From contig NZ_WNXZ01000001.1 of NCBI RefSeq assembly GCF_009733845.1, forward strand, positions 248,001-312,000: a DNA stretch of 64,000 nt, given 5' to 3'. A program made the position numbers and the translations under genes. Below the pieces are notes generated by a model that did no database searches, was not told where the DNA came from, and saw only the letters and a program-made list of their open reading frames with translations. This document shows positions 8,175 through 16,313 of this stretch, one piece after another. The first letter of the stretch is position 1; each line of letters opens with the position of its first letter. Origin of the DNA: Pseudactinotalea terrae (GTDB taxonomy: Bacteria > Actinomycetota > Actinomycetes > Actinomycetales > Beutenbergiaceae).

Positions 8175-9409
8175 CGTACGCGATGATCCAGGTCACCGAC
8201 GTCCCCCAGGTCAAGGGCAACCCCGAGACCGTGCAGACAGCGGGCAGCGATCTGAAGACCTCCGCCTCCGACGCCACGGATGCCGCGACGGCCATCACCG
8301 GAGCATGGGCGGGTCTGACCGAGGCCAACTACCACGCGCCCGAGGCGCCGGCGGTGTACCAGTCGATCCCCAAGATCACCTCACCGATGGAGACCGTCGG
8401 GTCCAACATGACAGCGATGGGCCAGGCCCTCGTGGATGCGGGCACGACGCTGGGCACCCTCAAGACCACGTCGACCACGCTCGAGACCGACGTCAGGGAC
8501 TTCGTGCGGCGCGCCAATGACATGGACGCGTTCGCCAAGGCGGGCGGCTCGATCGACGGCGAGGTGTGGAGCACCTGGCGCGACGCCCCCGGGCTCCAGG
8601 CCGAGAACGATCGGTTGTGGACGCGGGCCACCACCCTGCAGACCGACATCGACACGGCCGGTGACGATCTCTACACCGCCATCGCCTCGATCATCGCGCC
8701 GAACCCGGTGCTGCCGGAGGCCACGTTCGAGGCAGGCGTCCCGTCCGGGAACCGGGCGTCCGCCGAAGGTCCGGGTGCGAGCGCCAGCACCTGGAACGGC
8801 ACCGGCTACCGGGATGGCAACTGGTACGCGGGCGCAGGCGCTGAGGCCGATGCTCATCTGTTCGACCTCAACGCTCAGGGCTCGGCCAACACGCACTTCG
8901 GAACCTTCGGCGGCGAAGCCAGTCTCTACGGCGGCGCGAAGGCCGATGCCTCGGCCAACGCCTCGATCGGTCTCGACGGCGTCCACGCGAGAGCGGAGGC
9001 GAACGCCTTCGCCGGCGTGGAGGGGTCGGCCAAGGGCACCTGGAACGCCGGTCCCGTCTCGGCCGAGGTCGGTGTGCGAGGCATGGCGGGCGCTGAGGCC
9101 AACGCGAGCGCCGGCGTCGACGTCGGTCTCGATGGTGTCTCGGCCAACGCCGGCGTCACCGCCTTCGCGGGTGCGAAGGCTGAGGCAGACGCCGCCGTGG
9201 GGGTCTCCGGCGCCAAGGCCAACGTCGGCGCGGACGTCCGCGCCGGCATCGGTGTGGACGCCAAGGCCGACATCGCGGTCACAGCCGACGAGGTCAAGGT
9301 CTCGCTCGACTTCGGGGTTGCGCTCGGTGTCGGCGCCGGTGTCAAGTTGGATCTCGAGATCAAACCGAAGAAGATCGTCGACGACGTCAAGAGCTTCTTC
9401 GGGTTCTAG
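8171..9409 (+). CDS. WXG100-like N-terminus fused to Ala/Gly-rich repeat protein
   Basis: 412 residues. The N-terminal ~165 residues form a helical ESX-like module with a W-x-G turn (W46-A-G48) between predicted helices. The rest, from about residue 215, is built of imperfect 10-14 residue repeats rich in Ala, Gly and Val (such as AEANAFAGVEG, ANASAGVDVGLDG), ending in a short Lys-rich tail. This head-plus-repeat layout recalls type VII secretion substrates with an extended surface or stalk region; no toxin catalytic domain is seen. It is cotranscribed with the upstream gene. No ESX core genes (EccC, EccD, MycP) are present here, so the machinery would be elsewhere. Confidence 0.65.
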   Translation: MTYAMIQVTDVPQVKGNPETVQTAGSDLKTSASDATDAATAITGAWAGLTEANYHAPEAPAVYQSIPKITSPMETVGSNMTAMGQALVDAGTTLGTLKTTSTTLETDVRDFVRRANDMDAFAKAGGSIDGEVWSTWRDAPGLQAENDRLWTRATTLQTDIDTAGDDLYTAIASIIAPNPVLPEATFEAGVPSGNRASAEGPGASASTWNGTGYRDGNWYAGAGAEADAHLFDLNAQGSANTHFGTFGGEASLYGGAKADASANASIGLDGVHARAEANAFAGVEGSAKGTWNAGPVSAEVGVRGMAGAEANASAGVDVGLDGVSANAGVTAFAGAKAEADAAVGVSGAKANVGADVRAGIGVDAKADIAVTADEVKVSLDFGVALGVGAGVKLDLEIKPKKIVDDVKSFFGF

Positions 9410-9452
9410 CCCGGCAGCTTTCCTGCACCTCGCCACACTCTGAAGGAGAAGA

Positions 9453-9935
9453 ATGTCCGACTCTGTCACCTACCCGAGCGCCGAGTTCCCGGCACCTGTC
9501 GGGGTCTCGCTGCCACGCCCGGAGGGGTGGGAGGTTCTCACGGTTGCCGAGGCGCTCGTCGCCATCGGCAAGTCGCTCGAGGGCGCGCAGGAGTTCCAGC
9601 CGAACGTCGTCATCACGAGCCGTCGCGCGATCGGCGCCACGCTCGAGGAGACCGCTCAGGCCACCGTCGAGGCGCTGCAGAGCGCGCCCGACTGGGAGGA
9701 GACCGGGCAGGAGTACCGCGACGCGTTCGGCGGCGCCCACCGCTCGTTCCGCATCGAGGGCGCCTTCACCCACCCGCAGGTGGGCACGCTCTACCAGGCA
9801 GCGCTCATCACCGTGATCCAGCGCGGTGCCTACACCGATGTCATCCAGGGCGTGGGCAGCTGCACCGCGAGCCAGGCCTTCGATCGGCTCCCCGAGATCC
9901 GTGAGTCCCTGCAGGGAGCCACGATCACCGAGTAG
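9453..9935 (+). CDS. LpqN/LpqT-like (PsbP/Mog1 fold) protein
   Basis: 160 residues. It begins TYPSAEFPAPVGVSLPRPEGW, the typical entry of the LpqN/LpqT family, and continues as a compact alpha/beta domain ending in ESLQGATI. It lacks the signal peptide and lipobox of mycobacterial LpqN, so it would be cytosolic, or exported by another route with the preceding ESX-like proteins. The ribosome site AAGGAG sits 7 nt before the ATG. It is probably the third gene of the cassette starting at 7428. The family role is unclear; a chaperone- or partner-like role for the two secreted proteins is inference only. Confidence 0.65.
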   Translation: MSDSVTYPSAEFPAPVGVSLPRPEGWEVLTVAEALVAIGKSLEGAQEFQPNVVITSRRAIGATLEETAQATVEALQSAPDWEETGQEYRDAFGGAHRSFRIEGAFTHPQVGTLYQAALITVIQRGAYTDVIQGVGSCTASQAFDRLPEIRESLQGATITE

Positions 9936-9978
9936 GCCCCAGGGGTACCACCGCTGCTCCGACGTCACAACGATCGCA

Positions 9979-10014
9979 CCGCACCTCGTCACCCGATCGG
10001 GTGGCGAGGTGCGG
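9979..10014. terminator. Bidirectional hairpin between LpqN-like gene and kdgK
   Basis: CCGCACCTCGTCACCC pairs with GGGTGGCGAGGTGCGG around a GATC loop (16 pairs, one T-G). It sits between two convergent genes and could terminate both transcripts. No strong T-run follows, as is common in actinobacteria. Confidence 0.75.
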
Positions 10015-10030
10015 TACGTCGCTCGTGGGC

Positions 10031-11131
10031 TCAGCGGTCGACGCGCGCCGACCCGCCGCCGGCGAGCTTGAGGACCTCGGCCTTGGTCACCATCGTGGTG
10101 TCACCGGGGGTGGTCATCGCCAGCGCGCCGTGGGCGGCGCCGTACTCGACGGCGGTCTGCAGCGACTCACCGGTCATCAGCCCGTAGATGAGGCCGGAGG
10201 CGAAGGAGTCGCCGCCGCCGACGCGGTCGAGGATCTCCAGGTGCGGCCGGTGGGTCGCCTCGGCGAAGCCCTCGTCCTTCGACCAGGCGATCGCGCCCCA
10301 GTCGTTGTCGGAGGCGCTGTGCACGGTCCGCAGGGTGTTCCCGATGACCTCGAAGTTCGGGTACGCGGCGCTCGCAGTCGCGATCATCGACTGGAACTTC
10401 GTGACGTCGAGCGCCGAGAGGTTGTCGTCGACACCCTCGACCTCGAACCCCAGCGAGGCCGTGAAGTCCTCCTCGTTGCCGATCATCACGTCGATGTGCG
10501 GTGCGATCGCCTTGTTGACCTCCTGCGCCTTCGCCTCGCCGCCGATCGACTTCCACAGGCTCGGGCGGTAGTTGAGGTCGTAGGAGACCACGGTGCCGTG
10601 CTTCTTGGCGGCCGTGACAGCCTCGACCACGACCTCCGCGGTCGACTCCGAGAGTGCCGCGAAGATGCCGCCGGTGTGCAGCCAGCGCGCGCCGAGCTGC
10701 CCGAACAGGTGGTCCCAGTCGACGTCTCCCGGCTTGATCTGCGAGATCGCGGTGTTGCCACGGTCGGAGACACCGACCGCGCCACGGACGCCGAAGCCGC
10801 GCTCGGTGAAGTTGAGGCCGTTGCGCACGGTGCGGCCGATGCCGTCGTAGGCCACCCAGTTGATGTGATCGGCGCTCACGCCGCCCTGCAGGATGAAGTC
10901 CTCGACCAGACGGCCCACCTCGTTGTCCGCGAGCGCGGTCACGACGGCGGCGCGCAGCCCGAACGCACGGCGCAGGCCACGGGCGACGTTGTACTCGCCG
11001 CCGCCCTCCCACGCACGGAAGCTGCGGCTGGTGCGGATCCGACCCTCACCGGGGTCGAGTCGGAGCATCACCTCGCCGAGGGAGACGATGTCGTAGCGGC
11101 ACTCCTGCGCCGGGCGGATGGACAGGCTCAT
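10031..11131 (-). CDS. kdgK: 2-Keto-3-deoxygluconate kinase (PfkB family)
   Basis: 366 residues. It phosphorylates KDG to KDPG using ATP. PfkB features are an N-terminal YDIVSLGEVMLRLDPGEGR block, the GGGEYNVARGL substrate region near residue 45, and the C-terminal anion-hole motif RVGGGDSFASG (about residue 300) with the catalytic Asp. Assignment as a KDG kinase rather than another sugar kinase follows from being 37 bp downstream of eda and sharing a regulator with uxaA. The ATG at 11131 is preceded by an AAGGAAGAGAG ribosome site. It is cotranscribed with eda. Confidence 0.85.
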   Translation of the reverse strand: MSLSIRPAQECRYDIVSLGEVMLRLDPGEGRIRTSRSFRAWEGGGEYNVARGLRRAFGLRAAVVTALADNEVGRLVEDFILQGGVSADHINWVAYDGIGRTVRNGLNFTERGFGVRGAVGVSDRGNTAISQIKPGDVDWDHLFGQLGARWLHTGGIFAALSESTAEVVVEAVTAAKKHGTVVSYDLNYRPSLWKSIGGEAKAQEVNKAIAPHIDVMIGNEEDFTASLGFEVEGVDDNLSALDVTKFQSMIATASAAYPNFEVIGNTLRTVHSASDNDWGAIAWSKDEGFAEATHRPHLEILDRVGGGDSFASGLIYGLMTGESLQTAVEYGAAHGALAMTTPGDTTMVTKAEVLKLAGGGSARVDR

Positions 11132-11168
11132 CGGTGAACTCTCTTCCTTCGTTCTCAGGTGTGTGGGC

Positions 11169-11795
11169 TCAGGCGCTGGCGAGGGCGACGGCGTCGGCGG
11201 TCAGCGAGGTGACCGTGGCGAAGTCGCCGGCGGCGATGTCGGCGCGGGGGACCATCCAGGAGCCGCCCACGGCGAGCACGGCCTCGATGCTCAGGTAGTC
11301 GTTGAGGTTGGCCGGCCCGATGCCGCCGGTGGGCACGAACCGCAGACCGCCGAACGGAGCGGAGAGCGCCTTGATCGCTGCGGCACCACCCGAGGTGGCA
11401 GCGGGGAAGAACTTGACGGCCTGCAGGCCCTCGGCGAGCGCCGCCTGCACCTCGGTCGCCGTCACGGCGCCGGGCAGGGCGAGCACGCCACGCTCGGCGC
11501 AACGGCGCACCACCGGCACCGAGAGCCCGGGGGAGACGATGTAGGAGGCCCCGGCGTCGACGGCCGCGTCGACCTGCTCGGGGGTGAGCACGGTGCCGGC
11601 GCCCACGAGCATGTCGGGGTTCGCGGACATCGCCCTGATCGACTCGACGGCGGCGGCCGTGCGGAAGGTGACCTCCGCGACCGGGAGCCCGCCGGCGGTG
11701 AGGGCCTCGGCGAGCGGTGCGGCCGAGCTGGCGTCGTCGAGCACGACGACGGGGACGAGCCGGGCGGCTCCGATGCGGTCCAAGATCTCGGTCAC
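11169..11795 (-). CDS. eda: KDPG (2-keto-3-deoxy-6-phosphogluconate) aldolase
   Basis: 208 residues, normal size. It cleaves KDPG to pyruvate and glyceraldehyde-3-phosphate. The Schiff-base lysine is in GLQAVKFFPA near residue 130. The family blocks VAEVTFRT, VGAGTVLTPEQVD and FVPTGGIGPANLNDYL are all present. The start is the GTG at 11795, chosen because AAAGGA lies 7 nt upstream and family homology begins there; a longer frame upstream runs through the operator region. It is the first gene of the eda-kdgK operon and divergent from a LacI-type regulator whose operators flank its promoter. Confidence 0.92.
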   Translation of the reverse strand: MTEILDRIGAARLVPVVVLDDASSAAPLAEALTAGGLPVAEVTFRTAAAVESIRAMSANPDMLVGAGTVLTPEQVDAAVDAGASYIVSPGLSVPVVRRCAERGVLALPGAVTATEVQAALAEGLQAVKFFPAATSGGAAAIKALSAPFGGLRFVPTGGIGPANLNDYLSIEAVLAVGGSWMVPRADIAAGDFATVTSLTADAVALASA

Positions 11796-11838
11796 GCTGG
11801 GTCCTTTCAGATCAGCCGCACGCGCCGACGCGTCCGGT

Positions 11839-11854
11839 CTACAAACGCTTGCAA
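11839..11854. promoter_or_regulatory. LacI-type operator 1, eda promoter side
   Basis: On the minus strand the core reads TTGCAAGCGTTTGTA, with a central CG and AAGCGTTT symmetry. It lies about 45 bp before the eda start. It matches operator 2 and the uxaA site, consistent with control by the adjacent LacI-family protein. Confidence 0.75.
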
Positions 11855-11904
11855 GTTGAAGACCTGGCAACGCTAGCAGGCCTAGAATCCAGGTACAACA
11901 GGGG

Positions 11905-11920
11905 TTGAAAGCGTTTGCAG
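11905..11920. promoter_or_regulatory. LacI-type operator 2, regulator promoter side
   Basis: TTGAAAGCGTTTGCAG is centred on CG with inverted symmetry around AAAGCGTTT. It lies just upstream of the -10 box of the regulator gene, so it would give autorepression. Its centre is 66 bp from that of operator 1. Confidence 0.75.
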
Positions 11921-11927
11921 CCAGCCC

Positions 11928-11933
11928 TACGAT
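11928..11933 (+). promoter_or_regulatory. -10 box of leaderless LacI-type regulator
   Basis: TACGAT, 7 nt, then the ATG at 11941, with no Shine-Dalgarno. It supports the ATG over an upstream in-frame TTG that lies inside operator 2. Confidence 0.5.
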
Positions 11934-11940
11934 CACGGCC

Positions 11941-12921
11941 ATGACCAACGAGGCGAGACTCGCCGACGTCGCCGCGGCCGCGCAGGTCTCGGTCGCGACC
12001 GCCTCGCGTGCGCTCGCGGGGTCGACGGTCGTCGCGGCGGCCACCAGGGACCGGGTTCGCCGCGCCGCCGCGCGCCTCGGCTACGAGCCGAACCTCGCGG
12101 CCCGGCAGCTCGTCACCGGTCAGGGGCAGTCGATCGCTCTGGTGCTCCCGGATCTCGCGAACCCGTTCTATGCCGGTGTCGCCAAGGGGGTGCAGCGTCG
12201 TGTCCGTGCGGAGGGCCTGACCGCTGTGGTTGCCGACACCGATGAGGACGCGGAGGTCGAGGCCGCCGTCATCGCCCAGGTCGGGCCGGTCGCCGCCCGC
12301 CTCGTGCTCGCCTCACCCCGGATGCCCGATGACGCCGTGCGCGCGGTCGCGCAGCGCGCTCGCGTCGTGCTGGTCAACCGCGAGGTGGAGGGTCTCGCCG
12401 CCGTGACCGGTGACAACGCCGACGGCGTGCGGCAGGCGCTCGTGCACCTGCACGCCCTGGGGCACCGTCGAGTCGGATACGCGGGCGGCCCGGCGACCTC
12501 GTGGTCGGACGCCGCTCGCCGCCGTGGCCTCGTGGCCGCGCGGGAACGAGTCGAGATCGAGGTCGTCGACCTGGGGGCGTTCAGGCCCGGCTCTGCCGGT
12601 GGCCTGGCCGCCGCCGACCTCGCGCTGGCCGCCGAGGTCACCGCGGTGCTGGCGTTCAACGACCAGCTCGCCCTGGGGATCCTGGGCCGGCTCGCCGACC
12701 GCGGGGTGGCGGTGCCCGGCCGGCTGAGCGTGGTCGGGTTCGACGACATCCCGGTCGCGCGGCTGCTGGCGCCACCGCTGACATCGGTCACGGTGCCCGC
12801 CGACGAGCTGGGGCGCACCGCCGTCGAGCTCCTTCTCGGGCCGGACCGGCCCGAGCCCGGGCTGCGCACCCTTCCGGTCGAGCTCGCGGTGCGGCGCTCC
12901 ACGGCAGAACCGGCAGGCTGA
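11941..12921 (+). CDS. LacI-family repressor of hexuronate (KDG) genes
   Basis: 326 residues. The N-terminal lac-type helix-turn-helix (ARLADVAAAAQVSVATASRA) and hinge are intact. They are followed by a periplasmic-binding-protein-like sensor domain (SIALVLPDLANPFYAGVAKG onward) and a C-terminal DIPVARLLAPPLTSVTVPAD block typical of the family. It probably represses the divergent eda-kdgK operon, its own gene and uxaA, releasing on a pathway intermediate such as KDG or KDPG; the ligand is inference. Its promoter lies beside operator 2, so it should be autoregulated. Confidence 0.88.
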   Translation: MTNEARLADVAAAAQVSVATASRALAGSTVVAAATRDRVRRAAARLGYEPNLAARQLVTGQGQSIALVLPDLANPFYAGVAKGVQRRVRAEGLTAVVADTDEDAEVEAAVIAQVGPVAARLVLASPRMPDDAVRAVAQRARVVLVNREVEGLAAVTGDNADGVRQALVHLHALGHRRVGYAGGPATSWSDAARRRGLVAARERVEIEVVDLGAFRPGSAGGLAAADLALAAEVTAVLAFNDQLALGILGRLADRGVAVPGRLSVVGFDDIPVARLLAPPLTSVTVPADELGRTAVELLLGPDRPEPGLRTLPVELAVRRSTAEPAG

Positions 12922-12944
12922 CCCTGCTGGGGCGGGATGGCCGA

Positions 12945-12950
12945 TAGGCT
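12945..12950 (+). promoter_or_regulatory. -10 box of leaderless response regulator
   Basis: TAGGCT ends 7 nt before the GTG at 12958, the leaderless spacing. This favours the GTG over the ATG at 12937, which lies upstream of the expected transcription start. Confidence 0.5.
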
Positions 12951-12957
12951 CCGGTTC

Positions 12958-13608
12958 GTGCCTGCGGATATCACGGTGATGGTGGTGGACGACCACGAGG
13001 TCGTGCGTCGTGGCGTCGCCGAGGTCATCGACCGGACCGAGGGGCTGTCGGTCGTCGGCGAGGCCGCCACCGTGGCCGAGGCGCTGCGCCGGCTCCCGCT
13101 CGTCGCCCCCCAGGTGCTGCTCGTCGATCTGCAGCTTCCCGACGGCACCGGTCTCGACGTCATCGCCGCCGCCAACAAGCTGACGGACTGCCGGTCGGTG
13201 GTGCTGACCTCGTTCGAGGACCCGGACGCGCTGCGCGCGGCCGGCGCCGCCGGTGCGCGCGCGTTCCTGCTCAAGACCGTCCGCGGCGACGACATCGCCG
13301 AGGCCGTGCGCGCCGTCGCGGCCGGGCGCAGCCTGATGACCCGCGCGAGCATCGGGCAGAGCGAGCACGACCCCACCGAGAAGCTCACCCCGAGCGAACG
13401 GCGTGTGCTCGAGCTGATCGGCGACGGGTTGTCCAACCGCGAGATCGGCGAGACGCTCGGCGTCGCCGAGAAGACGGTGAAGAACCATGTCACCGGGTTG
13501 CTCGCGAAGATGAGCTTGCAGCGCCGCACCCAGGCCGCAGCCTGGGTGGCGGGTCACCGTGGTGGCGGGTGGCGGCCCCGCAGCGAGACCGGCAAGGAGC
13601 ACCTGTGA
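12958..13608 (+). CDS. NarL/DevR-type response regulator
   Basis: 216 residues from the GTG at 12958 (an ATG at 12937 would add 7). The receiver domain has acidic residues D11-D12 (VVDDHEVVRRG), phosphoacceptor D57 in LLVDLQLPDGTG and Lys106 in AFLLKT. The C-terminal LuxR-type HTH (about residues 145-205) is KLTPSERRVLELIGDGLSN onward. No kinase is adjacent on this strand. The best partner is the GAF sensor kinase at 15048-16313, encoded facing it across one gene. DevR-like size and domain order suggest control by redox, gas or energy state. It overlaps the peptidase gene (GTGA). Confidence 0.88.
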   Translation: MPADITVMVVDDHEVVRRGVAEVIDRTEGLSVVGEAATVAEALRRLPLVAPQVLLVDLQLPDGTGLDVIAAANKLTDCRSVVLTSFEDPDALRAAGAAGARAFLLKTVRGDDIAEAVRAVAAGRSLMTRASIGQSEHDPTEKLTPSERRVLELIGDGLSNREIGETLGVAEKTVKNHVTGLLAKMSLQRRTQAAAWVAGHRGGGWRPRSETGKEHL

Positions 13609-14963
13609 CCGTCGCACCCGACATCGAGCCGCTGCGCGCTGCGGTGGCCGCCCTGATGCCCCGCGCGCGCACCGAGCTCGCCACCCTCGTGGCGTTCCGC
13701 TCGGTGGCCGACCCCGAGGTCGAGGATCCCGAGGAGTGCCGCCACGCCGCCGCCTGGGTACGTGATGCGTTCGCGGCCGAGGGCCTGGACGCCCGCCTGG
13801 CCACGACCCCGGACGGGACCGACGCCGTCTTCGCGACCTACGAGGGTCCCGAGGGTGCGCCACGCGTCCTCCTGTACGCCCACTACGACGTGCAGCCGGC
13901 GCCGGCCGAGCAGTGGAGCACGCCGCCGTTCGAGCTCACGGAGCGTGACGGGCGCTGGTACGGCCGTGGCTCCGCCGACTGCAAGGGCGCGGTCATCGCT
14001 CACCTCACCGCGTTGCGGGCGTTGCGCGGCGACGGCGAGGGGTACCCCGTCTCGCTCACGGTCGTCGTCGAGGGGTCCGAGGAGCAGGGGACCGGCGGGC
14101 TCGAGCGCTACGTCGAGCAGCACCCCGAGGAGGTCGCTGCCGACGTCGTGATCATCGGTGACGTGGGGAACGTCGCGGTGGGCGTGCCGACCCTCACGGT
14201 CGCGCTGCGCGGCATGGTGATGGTGACCGTGCGCGTGGACGCCCTCGACGGCAACCGCCACTCGGGCGCGTTCGGGGGCGCGGCACCGGACGCGCTCGCG
14301 GCCCTCGTCGTCATCCTCGCCTCGCTACGGAACGCGGACGGCGACACCACGATCGCCGGTCTCGATGCCTCAGGCACCTGGCCGGGCACGCCCTACCCGG
14401 CCGAGCAGTTCGCCCAGGATGCCGGCGTGGTCGAGGGTGCGCAGCTGGTCGGGTCCGGGTCGGTCGCCGACCAGATCTGGGCACGACCGGCCGTCACGGT
14501 CGTCGGGATCGACGCCCCTGGCGTGATCGGCGCGCTGCCCGCGATCCAGGGCAGCGCCGCAGCGACGGTCAGCCTGCGTGTGCCGCCGGGCGTCGATGCG
14601 GCCGACGCCGAGGCCGCGCTCGTCGCGCACCTCAAGGCTGCGGCCCCCTGGGGCGTGCACGTCGGCGTCGAGCGCCAGGGCATCGGCCAGCCGTTCGCTG
14701 CCCGGCAGGACACCCGAGGGTTCGAGGTGCTGAGCGAGGCGATGGCCGACGCCTTCGGTGCCCCGACCCAGACCGCCGGTCAGGGCGGCTCGATCCCGCT
14801 GACGGCATCGATCGCCGCCGCGCAGCCCGACGCCTCGATCGTGATGATCGGCCTCGCCGAGCCGCAGAGCCGGATGCACGCCTCCGACGAGAGCGTCGAC
14901 CCGGGCGAGCTCGAGCGCATGGCCCTGGCCGAGGCCCTCTTCCTCTCCCGCTACCGCCCCTGA
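13605..14963 (+). CDS. M20 family metallopeptidase (dipeptidase-like)
   Basis: 452 residues, from a GTG overlapping the regulator stop with AAGGAG 5 nt upstream. The two-zinc M20 site is recognisable: HYDVQPAP (first His/Asp), GRGSADCKG (bridging Asp), VEGSEEQGTGG (catalytic Glu pair), GDVGNVAVG (Asp) and a C-terminal MHASDE (His). The lid/dimerisation domain separates these. It likely hydrolyses dipeptides or acyl-amino acids in the cytosol. Coupling to a response regulator is unusual and may only reflect cotranscription. It is convergent with the sensor kinase. Confidence 0.9.
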   Translation: MTVAPDIEPLRAAVAALMPRARTELATLVAFRSVADPEVEDPEECRHAAAWVRDAFAAEGLDARLATTPDGTDAVFATYEGPEGAPRVLLYAHYDVQPAPAEQWSTPPFELTERDGRWYGRGSADCKGAVIAHLTALRALRGDGEGYPVSLTVVVEGSEEQGTGGLERYVEQHPEEVAADVVIIGDVGNVAVGVPTLTVALRGMVMVTVRVDALDGNRHSGAFGGAAPDALAALVVILASLRNADGDTTIAGLDASGTWPGTPYPAEQFAQDAGVVEGAQLVGSGSVADQIWARPAVTVVGIDAPGVIGALPAIQGSAAATVSLRVPPGVDAADAEAALVAHLKAAAPWGVHVGVERQGIGQPFAARQDTRGFEVLSEAMADAFGAPTQTAGQGGSIPLTASIAAAQPDASIVMIGLAEPQSRMHASDESVDPGELERMALAEALFLSRYRP

Positions 14964-14979
14964 GTCGTCGGTTCCTTGC

Positions 14980-15008
14980 CGCCGAGTTCGTTCCGTACCT
15001 TCGAACTC
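14980..15008. repeat. Copy A of an intergenic GAGTTCG/CGAACTC inverted repeat
   Basis: CGCCGAGTTCGTTCC followed 7 nt later by CGAACTC: a 7-bp stem (GAGTTCG/CGAACTC) with an 11-nt loop, between convergent genes. The 15-mer occurs in inverted orientation at 35362-35376. It is probably a dispersed element or a terminator hairpin. Confidence 0.6.
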
Positions 15009-15047
15009 GCTTGGTACGCCCGGCGAACGCGACGATCTGCGACGAGC

Positions 15048-16313
15048 TCAGCGATCGAGAGGCGCTGGCGGCACCGCGGTCTTGGTGAGAGGGACCTGCC
15101 AGGTCATGACCGTGCCGGAGGTGGGGCCGGGGGCGGCCGAGAAGGTGCCACCCCAGCGCTCGGCGCGGCGGCCGAGGTTCGCCAGGCCCGACGATCGGGT
15201 GCGGTCGGCAGGGATGCCGACGCCGTCGTCGGCCACCGTCACCACGAGCTGAGGGCCGACCTCGAGCGTCACCTTGACGTGCTCGGCGCGTGCGTGCCGG
15301 GAGGTGTTGGACAGGCCCTCGCGGATGACGGCGACCGCGTCGTCGACGAGGTCGGTGTCGGCGCTCTCGGTCCAGGTCTCGACGTCGATCTGTGAGGGCA
15401 GCAGGTCCAGCTCGGGCTGGAAGCCGAGACCGGAGCGGGCCAGGTCGAGCTCGCGCTCGACGCGTTCCATCGGGAGCGAGGGCACGGCGTCGCGCTGCAG
15501 CGCGTGGACGATCTCGCGGATCTGCGCGACCGCCTCGTCGAGGCCCTTGAGCGCCTCGCTGAGCTGCCCGCCCACCTCGGGGGGCAGATCGTCGCGTGCT
15601 CGGGCGATCGAGAGCCCGGTCGCGAAGAGGTGCTGGATGGCGAGGTCGTGCAGGTCACGCGCGATCCGGGCGCGCTCGTCGAGGAGCGCAGCGCGGTCCT
15701 GGGCGTCCCTCGCCTCGGCGAGCTCGAGCGCCAGCGCCGCCTGCCGGGCGAACGCCTCCGCGATCTGGAGCTCGTCGTAGCTGAACTCCTCGCCGCCCCT
15801 GGCACGCATGAGGATGATGACGCCGGTGCTGCGCGCGCCCGCGACGAGCGGGGCGTACAGCGCGGGCCCGTACCTGCCGAACTCGGGAACGCGCAGCGTG
15901 CTCGACCGGTCGAACGACGTCACCACCAGGCCGGCCCGCGACTCGATGACCCGCCGCGCGCGACCGCCCTCGGGCATCACGATCCCGACCAGGTCCTCGG
16001 TGCCCTCGCCCGCGGCGAACTCGATGACCCAGTCGTCGCCCACACCGGGCAGGACCAGGCACGCGGCGTCGGCCTCGGCGATCACCTGCAGGCGGTGCGC
16101 GATCAGCCCGAGCGCATCCTCGACCTCGGCGCCCTCGAGCATCGCGGTCGTGACCTCCTGGCCGACCGTCAGCCACTGCGAACGAGTCTGCGCGTTGCGT
16201 AGCGGGCGCGCGGTGTCCGCGAGGTCGATCGCTGCCGCGAGGTGCCGGATCGCGCCGGCTGCGCGTGAGGACAGCCGTCGCCCCGCCGCGGCCACATCGC
16301 CGAACATGTTCAT
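15048..16313 (-). CDS. GAF-domain sensor histidine kinase (DevS/NarX-like)
   Basis: 421 residues, no membrane segment. One GAF domain covers about residues 50-200, followed by a HisKA_3 dimerisation helix with the phosphorylated His222 in ARIARDLHDLAIQHLF. The C-terminal HATPase has VTVADDGVGIPADRTRSSG and NLGRRAERWGG (about residues 345-390). DevS-type kinases usually carry two GAF domains, the first binding haem; here there is one, and I cannot tell whether it binds haem, flavin or a metabolite. Its ATG overlaps the cydC stop (ATGA), so it is the fifth gene of the cyd operon. The likely partner is the regulator at 12958-13608. Confidence 0.9.
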   Translation of the reverse strand: MNMFGDVAAAGRRLSSRAAGAIRHLAAAIDLADTARPLRNAQTRSQWLTVGQEVTTAMLEGAEVEDALGLIAHRLQVIAEADAACLVLPGVGDDWVIEFAAGEGTEDLVGIVMPEGGRARRVIESRAGLVVTSFDRSSTLRVPEFGRYGPALYAPLVAGARSTGVIILMRARGGEEFSYDELQIAEAFARQAALALELAEARDAQDRAALLDERARIARDLHDLAIQHLFATGLSIARARDDLPPEVGGQLSEALKGLDEAVAQIREIVHALQRDAVPSLPMERVERELDLARSGLGFQPELDLLPSQIDVETWTESADTDLVDDAVAVIREGLSNTSRHARAEHVKVTLEVGPQLVVTVADDGVGIPADRTRSSGLANLGRRAERWGGTFSAAPGPTSGTVMTWQVPLTKTAVPPAPLDR

